From NCBI GenBank assembly GCA_020049015.1, contig JAIFLP010000167.1, positions 1 through 33,230 on the forward strand: DNA of 33,230 nt, written 5' to 3'. The translations under genes were made by a program, and so were the position numbers. Positions 1 to 5,788 of this stretch are shown piece by piece (position 1 is the first letter of the stretch; each line of letters opens with the position of its first letter). The stretch is from Bacteroidota bacterium. Its GTDB lineage: Bacteria > Bacteroidota > Bacteroidia > Bacteroidales > DTGW01. Below the pieces are notes generated by a model. That model was not told the origin of the DNA, ran no database searches, and saw only the letters and a program-made list of their open reading frames with translations.

Positions 1-79
1 GTTCAACTGGCGGGGCGGTCTACTCGATTGGGTGCTGGCCTTCTGTTTTTCAAATATTTATGTATCATTAAATCAATGT
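1..79. other. Left edge, G+C-rich flank with no gene
   Basis: No open frame or RNA is recognisable. Bases 1-40 are clearly richer in G+C than the rest of the window, whereas 41-79 look like the normal AT-rich background downstream of the endonuclease gene. Bases 28-41 (TTGGGTGCTGGCCT) match, as an inverted copy with 12 of 14 identities, bases 2376-2389 on the other side of the restriction-modification genes. The G+C-rich piece could be foreign DNA, for example part of a CRISPR spacer or the edge of a gene cassette, but nothing here proves it. Confidence 0.4.
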
Positions 80-919
80 TTACAATCTATAAATTATCAG
101 TTTTGCGTTAATTAAGTTTGCAGGATTGTTAGGGTCTTTAACTTGAACGTCTGCAATGCTTAATTTTGGATTACCCAAATTTTCAATTCTGTGTTTGCTA
201 TCTGTCGGAAACGAGTTGTATTTGTTGGACGGTATAACTGCAACGAGTTCAAAATCGTCTCCTGTTGTGTGTAAATAATTAAAAACTCTTCTTGGATTCT
301 GAATTTGCCACATTCCACGAATTCTCAAATTTGTAATACCAAGTGGGTCAACTCTATTTACTCTACCCAATTCATTCGTTTCAGCAAGTTCAACATTTGG
401 AATTTCATTTATTCCGTCTGTGATTTTTTGCTTAATGATTTGATATGTTTCGTGTTTGGCTGCATAAATATTACCATAAACCATCCATAATGATTTTATG
501 GTATCGTCTGTTGTATGTCCAACGCAATAAATTAAATCCTTTTCTGTCCAATTCTCACAAGTTCTACATTCTTGTGTAATCATATTGCTGTTTGACTGAA
601 TGTTTGATTTTGGATAAGAACTGTTTAAAGCCAAATCACTGTTTGGACTTTGTGTTTTCTTAACTTCGATTGCATCACCTTGACGAATCATTATATCTGG
701 TGGATGATTTTGATTACCAAGCCAAGAGAATATTTGGTTAAATTTTGTGATTTTAACTTGTTGGTCATGTTCTTGAATTGTGTTTGCAAAAGCATCTTTT
801 ACAAACATTTCTAATGCTTCACCAACATTGTTAGCTCTATTTCTTCCAGTGTAATGATTCCGAATCGCAACTACAGGATTATTTACAATATTTATTATCG
901 CTTCTAAAATATTTGTCAT
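80..919 (-). CDS. Type II restriction endonuclease, NgoPII family (predicted GGCC)
   Basis: The 279-residue protein resembles the NgoPII family of type II restriction endonucleases, which cut double-stranded DNA at GGCC. Visible family features are an N-terminal block starting [17 protein letters not shown] and a PD-(D/E)xK nuclease core: P74-D75, then D82-A-I-E85-V-K87 within [19 protein letters not shown] conserved downstream block reads [20 protein letters not shown]. The length is normal for the family. Its ATG overlaps the last 4 bases of the methyltransferase gene (916-919), so the two are probably translationally coupled, with modification made before restriction. The GGCC specificity is inferred from family resemblance and from the type of its partner methylase. 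Confidence 0.88.
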   Translation of the reverse strand: MTNILEAIINIVNNPVVAIRNHYTGRNRANNVGEALEMFVKDAFANTIQEHDQQVKITKFNQIFSWLGNQNHPPDIMIRQGDAIEVKKTQSPNSDLALNSSYPKSNIQSNSNMITQECRTCENWTEKDLIYCVGHTTDDTIKSLWMVYGNIYAAKHETYQIIKQKITDGINEIPNVELAETNELGRVNRVDPLGITNLRIRGMWQIQNPRRVFNYLHTTGDDFELVAVIPSNKYNSFPTDSKHRIENLGNPKLSIADVQVKDPNNPANLINAKLIIYRL

Positions 920-1956
920 ACTGCTATGGCTTCAAGTTTTACAATTTTAAATTCTTGTTTTGATTCGTTTTGTTTAAGTTGTTGTTGAATAGTTTCTGCA
1001 AGAAATTTAGCAAGATTAACAGGAACTGCATTTCCAATCATTTTGTATCCTGCTGGTACACTTGTGTAATGAAAAATAAAATTGTCTGGGAAAGTTTGAA
1101 TTCTTGCACATTCTCTTACACTCAAACGTCTGTAAAGATGTTCTTTCCCCGGAACAAATACTCTTATATTCTGCTCTATAAACTTCATTTTAGGAGCTTG
1201 TGGATGAATAGGTGCGTGTCTGCCACCTGCTTGAATTGTAAATGATTGCTCATCCCAACTTCTTACTCTATTTCTTGACATAAAAATTGTGGAAAAATCA
1301 CCCATCATATATTCGTGATTTGGTAAAACACATTTTTCTCCATTGGTCTTGTTATAAGGTAATGCAGGCAAAGCATTATCCTTTAAATCAAATATTGTTT
1401 CTTGAAGTGTTAATTTAGGGAAGTTTGGCTTTTGAAATTGGTATTTAAAACCTAAATCTTTGCGAATTCCAACAAAAATTACTCTTTTTCTTTCTTGTGG
1501 CACATTATAATCGCAAGCATTTACCATTTCAAATGACAATTCATACCCGATTCCTGCATTTCTAAACATTTCTTTAATATTTTTTAAAGCATCTGAGTGT
1601 CTATCGAGCAACATTCCACTTACATTCTCAGCTAAAAAGAATTTAGGTTGTTTTGCTTCAAGAATCCGTATGAAATCAAAAAATAATTGTCCTCTTTTAT
1701 CTTCAATTCCTCTTAACGCACCTGCTTCACTCCAACTTTGACAAGGAGGTCCACCAATTATTCCGTCACATTCAGGAACATCACTTGCTGGAATATTAAC
1801 AATACTTCTTTTGTCTAGAATTGTATGCGGATGGTTTTTTTCGTAAGTTTCCCAAATTTCTTTGTCATATTCGTTTGCCCAAATTACATTGAAACCAGCC
1901 TTTTGAAAACCAAGGTCAAGTCCACCTGCTCCTGCGAAAAAAGATACTATATTCAT
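916..1956 (-). CDS. DNA (cytosine-5-)-methyltransferase of the R-M system
   Basis: This 346-residue enzyme transfers a methyl group from S-adenosylmethionine to C5 of cytosine and should protect the host from the adjacent endonuclease. The C5-methylase motifs appear in order: motif [13 protein letters not shown] (residues 6-17, cofactor site), motif [10 protein letters not shown] with catalytic Cys72, motif VI E110-N-V, motif [12 protein letters not shown] (about 154-161), motif [13 protein letters not shown] and motif X GNAVPV near the C-terminus. The stretch between VIII and IX would form the target-recognition domain. It is closest in type to GGCC methylases such as M.NgoPII/M.HaeIII, by family knowledge. 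The gene is joined to both neighbours by 4-base start/stop overlaps (1953-1956 and 916-919). Confidence 0.95.
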   Translation of the reverse strand: MNIVSFFAGAGGLDLGFQKAGFNVIWANEYDKEIWETYEKNHPHTILDKRSIVNIPASDVPECDGIIGGPPCQSWSEAGALRGIEDKRGQLFFDFIRILEAKQPKFFLAENVSGMLLDRHSDALKNIKEMFRNAGIGYELSFEMVNACDYNVPQERKRVIFVGIRKDLGFKYQFQKPNFPKLTLQETIFDLKDNALPALPYNKTNGEKCVLPNHEYMMGDFSTIFMSRNRVRSWDEQSFTIQAGGRHAPIHPQAPKMKFIEQNIRVFVPGKEHLYRRLSVRECARIQTFPDNFIFHYTSVPAGYKMIGNAVPVNLAKFLAETIQQQLKQNESKQEFKIVKLEAIAV

Positions 1957-2267
1957 ATTGTTGTAAGATTTTTAGATTTTAAATATTCAACTTTTTGTTC
2001 TGCTAAAATCAGCGTTTCATTATCGCAATTGTTTTCATAAATTTTCTTTGCAATTATGTCGCTGAAAAATTCTGTCCGAAGTTGTGCTAAGTCAAGACTA
2101 AAAACATTAGCTAAAAGCTCAAGTCTTTTTTCGTCAAACTCTCTTTTGTTGTTTTCGATTTTACTAAGGTTTGCAGAGTCCAAGTCAAGTTTGGCAGCAA
2201 GTTGAGTTAGTGTCAATTCGTTTTCAGTCCGAAGTCGTTTTATGTATTCTCCAAATATTTCTTTCAT
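1953..2267 (-). CDS. XRE-family HTH regulator (controller-type) of the R-M operon
   Basis: A small helix-turn-helix protein of the Cro/C1-XRE type. The DNA-binding domain spans about residues 1-60, with the helix pair in [26 protein letters not shown]; the rest is a short, probably helical tail. It is the first gene of the operon and overlaps the methylase start by 4 bases, as expected of a controller (C) protein that times methylase and nuclease expression. I start it at ATG 2267 (104 residues). A TTG at 2279 would add four residues but lies inside the palindromic operator and essentially at the predicted transcription start. A controller role is inferred from size, position and the operator. 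Confidence 0.85.
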   Translation of the reverse strand: MKEIFGEYIKRLRTENELTLTQLAAKLDLDSANLSKIENNKREFDEKRLELLANVFSLDLAQLRTEFFSDIIAKKIYENNCDNETLILAEQKVEYLKSKNLTTI

Positions 2268-2289
2268 TTGACTTGTCAATTTTTGACAA
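2268..2289 (-). promoter_or_regulatory. Palindromic operator (C-box-like) of the R-M operon
   Basis: TTGTCAA (2273-2279) and TTGACAA (2283-2289) form a perfect 7-bp inverted repeat with a 3-base spacer. A further TTGAC at 2268-2272 makes a second, overlapping palindrome with GTCAA 2275-2279. The site lies directly before the chosen ATG and overlaps the -7 promoter element, so a bound HTH dimer could block transcription. Binding by the neighbouring HTH protein is inferred. Confidence 0.65.
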
Positions 2290-2317
2290 ATTTAAAACAA
2301 TTAGCTTATCTTACAAA
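2287..2317 (-). promoter_or_regulatory. Bacteroidetes-type promoter of the R-M operon
   Basis: On the minus strand TTTG (2314-2317) and TAAATTTG (2287-2294) are separated by 19 bases. This matches the Bacteroidetes primary sigma consensus TTTG-N19-21-TAnnTTTG. Transcription should begin near 2280, about a dozen bases before the ATG at 2267. Confidence 0.7.
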
Positions 2318-2375
2318 TATTTTTAAAGATTTTTTCTGTCAGTCGTGTCTTTTTGTGGTTGCTGTCGGTTTTCTC

Positions 2376-2409
2376 AGGCTTGCACCCAACTACCGGATAT
2401 GTGTACCTT
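2376..2409. other. Candidate last CRISPR spacer, or edge of inserted R-M cassette
   Basis: The 34 bases immediately 5' of the single CRISPR repeat have a spacer-like length and are 50% G+C, well above the surrounding sequence. No repeat copy lies on their left side. Their first 14 bases are the inverted counterpart of 28-41. They can be read either as a remaining spacer or as the terminal sequence of the restriction-modification cassette; the evidence does not decide. Confidence 0.3.
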
Positions 2410-2441
2410 GTCGCGCCCCTCGTGGGTGCGTGGATTGAAAC
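2410..2441 (+). CRISPR. Solitary type I-C-like CRISPR repeat
   Basis: A 32-base sequence starts GTCGCGCCCCTCGTGGGTGC and ends GTGGATTGAAAC. It has the length, the short inner palindrome (GCRCCC/GGGTGC) and the ATTGAAAC 3' end typical of type I-C repeats. It is the only copy in the window and no cas gene is present. In the usual orientation the leader lies on the GTCGC side, to the left, and the sequence to the right (2442 on) is ordinary AT-rich DNA with a promoter. It therefore looks like the leader-distal terminal repeat of an array that once continued leftward, or still does beyond the restriction-modification genes. Confidence 0.6.
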
Positions 2442-2458
2442 AGAAAGTGGTAAATATA

Positions 2459-2490
2459 TTTGCTTGTTTGGAACTTTTTTATTATTTTTG
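2459..2490 (+). promoter_or_regulatory. Bacteroidetes-type promoter for the small lipoprotein gene
   Basis: TTTG (2459-2462), 20 bases, then TATTTTTG (2483-2490), matching TTTG-N19-21-TAnnTTTG. Transcription would start near 2496, leaving about 35 untranslated bases before the ATG at 2531. Confidence 0.6.
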
Positions 2491-2530
2491 TATTATATAA
2501 TTATCAATAAACCTTATTAAATTCATAGTT

Positions 2531-3001
2531 ATGAAAAAAGTTGTCGCATTTTTTTGCTTCTTGTCAATATTATTGTCTTGCAAAAAGGATGATGATACAC
2601 AAATTATGGTGCTTGATGGTGAATGGGGATTGGTGAGAGAAGAAACTTATCACACCTTATATAGAGAAATTGTGGCAGATAGTTCTTCTGTTAATACTAA
2701 TAAAGTTAAAACCTTAAAGTTTTATACCGATACAATGTTGTTAAAAAACCACTCTGATACTATTGAATTTGGGAAATACGAAGCGAAAAATGATACAATT
2801 TATTATCAACATAATAGTATAGAATTGAAATTCCACTTTTATTTTAAAAACGATACTTTAGTTATCAACGAGAAAATTCAGAAGATGAGTATATCTTGCA
2901 GTTCTAATATCCCAATAGACGGTACTGATTCTGCAATGACTTGTACTGATCCTATTTTGGTTGAAGAAAGCTCTATTAATAGCTTTTATATTAGAAAATA
3001 G
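2531..3001 (+). CDS. Small lipoprotein, hypothetical
   Basis: A 156-residue protein of unknown function. It begins with a lysine-containing, hydrophobic signal sequence ending in a lipobox, LSILLSC with Cys17 as the lipidated residue, followed by KKDDD. The Lys/Asp-rich stretch after the cysteine resembles Bacteroidetes lipoproteins that are exported to the cell surface. The mature part is rich in short beta-type segments with repeated DT pairs (YTDTM, KNDTI, KNDTL), suggesting a small beta-barrel or sandwich domain; the start of the mature part (LDGEWGLVREE) is reminiscent of lipocalin-like lipoproteins. It has its own promoter and no operon partner. Confidence 0.75.
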   Translation: MKKVVAFFCFLSILLSCKKDDDTQIMVLDGEWGLVREETYHTLYREIVADSSSVNTNKVKTLKFYTDTMLLKNHSDTIEFGKYEAKNDTIYYQHNSIELKFHFYFKNDTLVINEKIQKMSISCSSNIPIDGTDSAMTCTDPILVEESSINSFYIRK

Positions 3002-3069
3002 TATTTATTACTCTATTTGAACTCATAAAATCAAATACTTGGTTAAGTGTCTCAGGAACCGGAATTTCT

Positions 3070-3110
3070 GACTTTCGACCTTCAGACTTTTGACTTTCAG
3101 ACTTTCGACT
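3070..3110. repeat. Short tandem repeat, 15-base unit, about 2.7 copies
   Basis: Units GACTTTCGACCTTCA (3070-3084), GACTTTTGACTTTCA (3085-3099) and partial GACTTTCGACT (3100-3110) lie between two convergent genes. No hairpin or T-tract is seen. Similar GACTTT-rich low-complexity runs are familiar between Bacteroidetes genes; no function is claimed. Confidence 0.7.
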
Positions 3111-3113
3111 ATC

Positions 3114-3779
3114 TCAAAAATATATCTCCGTCTTAATAAATTCCTTTTTTAATCCTTTTTCTGTTAGAATATCAAACACATCAAAAATCATATTCCCATT
3201 TCCACATAGGTAGGCGGTGGTTTGGGAAGGAAGGGTATAATTCTTCAAGAATTGCGTAACACGACCATTAAAGTTTCCTTCGTTGGTTTTTGAAGTACAG
3301 ATAATGATTTTGGATGCATCGAAGGATTGGCGCATATAAGCTTCGTTTATTGAGCTAACACCATGAATGAGTGTATAATTTAATTTAGGATATGATTGTA
3401 TAACGCTGTGGAATGGTGAAATTCCGGTACCAGTAGCAATAAATAGGTGGTGCGTATTGTAAATACTTTCATATTTGGGATAAAAAGTACCAAATGGCCC
3501 TTCTATGCTTAGTTTGTCGCCAGGATCTGATCTTTTTAACTTTACTGAAACATCGCCATCTTCTACTTCTTTAATTAAAACTGAAAGAAAAGGATCGTTA
3601 ATACTACTGAAAATTGAGTATTCCCTGCGGTGTATACCCAATGAATCACCCAATATGATGTATTGGCCTGGAATAAATGAAAAATTCTTTTTTTCAAGCT
3701 TTAATATATAGGTATTGGGCGTGATGCTTATTACTTCTAAGACCTCATGCAATTGAATGTCTGTTTTAGTTTTGATCAT
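3114..3779 (-). CDS. Ferredoxin--NADP+ reductase family flavoprotein
   Basis: A 221-residue FAD/NAD(P)-binding oxidoreductase of the compact bacterial ferredoxin-NADP reductase fold, which moves electrons between NAD(P)H and ferredoxin, flavodoxin or a similar carrier in the cytoplasm. The FAD-binding barrel (about 1-105) carries RREYSIFSS (51-59, flavin binding). The NAD(P) domain carries GTGISPFHS (117-125) and CGNGNM near 191-197. The C-terminus ends in an aromatic residue (EIYF), as in enzymes that stack this residue on the flavin. It is a single gene facing the small lipoprotein gene convergently. The physiological partner cannot be told from the sequence. Confidence 0.85.
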   Translation of the reverse strand: MIKTKTDIQLHEVLEVISITPNTYILKLEKKNFSFIPGQYIILGDSLGIHRREYSIFSSINDPFLSVLIKEVEDGDVSVKLKRSDPGDKLSIEGPFGTFYPKYESIYNTHHLFIATGTGISPFHSVIQSYPKLNYTLIHGVSSINEAYMRQSFDASKIIICTSKTNEGNFNGRVTQFLKNYTLPSQTTAYLCGNGNMIFDVFDILTEKGLKKEFIKTEIYF

Positions 3780-3808
3780 ATCTATTTATTTAATTGTTAT
3801 TGTTTAAA

Positions 3809-3816
3809 CAAATATA
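3809..3816 (-). promoter_or_regulatory. Possible -7 promoter element for the flavoprotein gene
   Basis: On the minus strand this reads TATATTTG, matching TAnnTTTG, about 30 bases before the ATG. No convincing TTTG lies 19-21 bases further upstream, so it is only a partial match. Confidence 0.35.
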
Positions 3817-3858
3817 TTATTCATCTGTTCATAGCATAGTATAAATTTTTTTAATGGT

Positions 3859-4740
3859 ATGCAAATTCAAGAAAAGGTATTAAGATTGCCTTCATGGATG
3901 AAAGTTCCATTGCCAAATGGCGAAAACTATTCAAAAATTAAGAATACCATACAGGAGCAAAAGCTACATACTATCTGTTCCAGTGGAAATTGTCCGAATA
4001 AAGGCGAGTGCTGGAGCGCTGGTACTGCTACTTTTATGATTTTAGGCGATATATGTACTCGCAATTGCAGGTTTTGCTATGTGAAAAATGCATTACCTGA
4101 AGCAGTTGATATGATGGAGCCTTTGCGATTGGCCAAAGCAATTAAAGCATTGGAATTAAAACACTGTGTTATAACTTCTGTGGCCAGAGATGATTTAAAG
4201 GATGGCGGTATTCATTTTTGGTCGCTTTGCATTCGTAAAGTTTTTGAGTTAAACCCGCAAGTAACGATGGAAACATTAATTCCTGATTTTAATCGTGATT
4301 ATTCTTTATATCAGGAAATATTTGATGCAGCACCACAGGTAATTTCGCATAATGTTGAAACGGTTGAACGATTGAGTCCTAAAATACGTAGTTTGGCCGA
4401 TTATAATAGGAGTTTGAAATTATTGAAGTTTATTTCTGATAATGGATTTATAGCTAAATCTGGTATCATGTTGGGCTTAGGTGAAACAAGAGAGGAAGTG
4501 CTAAAAACATTGCAAGATATTAAAAATACCGGGGTGCGGGTTGTAACTATAGGGCAGTATTTACCTCCTTCTGAAAAGCATACTACCTTGCTTGAGTATG
4601 TAAAACCTGAAATATTTGATTTTTATAGAGAAAAAGGATTGGAAATGGGATTTGATTATGTAGAGAGTAGTCCATTGGTCAGATCTTCTTATCATGCAGA
4701 AAGGCATGCACAAATTGTTATTAGTAAAAAAGTTTTATGA
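3859..4740 (+). CDS. lipA: Lipoyl synthase
   Basis: A radical-SAM enzyme (293 residues, normal length) that inserts two sulfur atoms into protein-bound octanoyl groups to make the lipoyl cofactor of 2-oxo acid dehydrogenases and the glycine cleavage system. The auxiliary-cluster motif is C40-x4-C45-x5-C51 (CSSGNCPNKGEC) and the radical-SAM motif is C66-x3-C70-x2-C73 (CTRNCRFC). The conserved RSSYHAE motif near the C-terminus supplies the serine ligand of the auxiliary cluster. It is the first gene of a run with the prenyltransferase (20 bases on) and the fused E1 (14 bases further), which fits a link between lipoate supply and the lipoate-dependent dehydrogenase. Confidence 0.97.
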   Translation: MQIQEKVLRLPSWMKVPLPNGENYSKIKNTIQEQKLHTICSSGNCPNKGECWSAGTATFMILGDICTRNCRFCYVKNALPEAVDMMEPLRLAKAIKALELKHCVITSVARDDLKDGGIHFWSLCIRKVFELNPQVTMETLIPDFNRDYSLYQEIFDAAPQVISHNVETVERLSPKIRSLADYNRSLKLLKFISDNGFIAKSGIMLGLGETREEVLKTLQDIKNTGVRVVTIGQYLPPSEKHTTLLEYVKPEIFDFYREKGLEMGFDYVESSPLVRSSYHAERHAQIVISKKVL

Positions 4741-4760
4741 ATTTAAAAAAATAAGAAATA

Positions 4761-5774
4761 ATGATTACAACAATAAATTTTTGGTATAAAGCCCTTATTA
4801 CTATTCCTCGTGTTTCAAAAGAGGAATGGCTAAGGTTAGATGTAATTTCTAAATGGCTGGTCGCAACCAGGGCTTCTGTTTTAATAATGACTTCTATATC
4901 GGTCATAATAGGAGGTCTGTTGGCATATGCGTATGAATCTTTTAATTGGATTTATTTTATAGTGTGTTTCCTTGGAATAAATCTGGCACATGCTGCCAAT
5001 AACCTGATTAATGATTGGGTTGATTTCAGAAAAGGAGTTGATAAAGGGAATTATTTCAGGGCATTGTATGGCCCTCAAATATTAGAGCATAAATATGTTA
5101 CAGAAAGTACTTTTTTTAAGTATGTAGCAGTAACATTGCTATTAGGATTATTGGCAGGTTTATATTTGGTTAGTGTAGGGAATACTAATACCTGGTATTT
5201 TTTATTGGTAGGTTTATTCTTTTTATTGTTCTATACATGGCCTTTAAAATATTTGGGTTTAGGTGAGCCTGCGGTTGTGCTGGTTTGGGGACCATTAATG
5301 ATTGGGGGAACTTATTTTGTTGTTTCCGGAAATCAATGGAACCCCGATGTGGCTTTCTTGGCTCTTATATATGCAATAGGGCCTACTTCGGTGTTGTTTG
5401 GAAAGCACATTGATAAATTGAGTCAGGATAAAGCGAAAGGTGTAAAAACATTGCCAGTAATTTTAGGAGAAAAATATGCCCGCTATTCTGTAGTGGCATT
5501 ATGGATACTTCAATATGTAGCAATATTATATTTGGTAATAAGTTCCACATTTTCTCCGGTTTTGTTACTGGTTTTTATAGCCATTCCTTTGTTGATAACT
5601 ACTTTTAAATATTTTTCTGTTAGCAGACCTTCTGAAAAGCCTGAATCTTATGAAGCTGAAGCTTGGCCTTTATATCTTGTCCGATATGCTTTCGTATACA
5701 ACAAACGTTTTAGTGTGTTGTTAATGTTAGGTATTTTGCTTCATGTAGTGCAAGTAAAATTGGATTATTTTTAA
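4761..5774 (+). CDS. UbiA-family prenyltransferase
   Basis: A 337-residue integral membrane protein with about eight or nine hydrophobic segments after a roughly 36-residue N-terminal stretch. Both UbiA-superfamily metal/diphosphate-binding motifs are visible: N84-D85-W-V-D88 with D94 (NDWVDFRKGVD), and the second aspartate region HIDKLSQDKAKGVKTLPVILG. The arrangement resembles 1,4-dihydroxy-2-naphthoate prenyltransferase (MenA, menaquinone synthesis), but MenA identity is not certain because Bacteroidetes often carry several UbiA paralogues. It lies between lipA and the E1 gene with short gaps, so probably one transcript. The functional reason for this position is not obvious. Confidence 0.85.
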   Translation: MITTINFWYKALITIPRVSKEEWLRLDVISKWLVATRASVLIMTSISVIIGGLLAYAYESFNWIYFIVCFLGINLAHAANNLINDWVDFRKGVDKGNYFRALYGPQILEHKYVTESTFFKYVAVTLLLGLLAGLYLVSVGNTNTWYFLLVGLFFLLFYTWPLKYLGLGEPAVVLVWGPLMIGGTYFVVSGNQWNPDVAFLALIYAIGPTSVLFGKHIDKLSQDKAKGVKTLPVILGEKYARYSVVALWILQYVAILYLVISSTFSPVLLLVFIAIPLLITTFKYFSVSRPSEKPESYEAEAWPLYLVRYAFVYNKRFSVLLMLGILLHVVQVKLDYF

Positions 5775-5788
5775 TTGAATAAACTTTC

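Noticed and set aside
305-490. Open frames of about 60-100 codons opposite or inside larger genes (for example 305-490, 970-1245, 9398-9673, 14279-14587, 26601-27101)
   Set aside because: Each lies within a well-supported gene on the other strand or in another frame, has no family resemblance and no promoter of its own.
2268-2279. TTG start at 2279 for the HTH regulator
   Set aside because: It lies within the operator and practically at the predicted transcription start; ATG 2267 gives a complete HTH domain.
3070-3110. GACTTT repeat as a CRISPR array or terminator
   Set aside because: Units are directly adjacent without spacers, and there is no hairpin or T-run; it is a simple tandem repeat.
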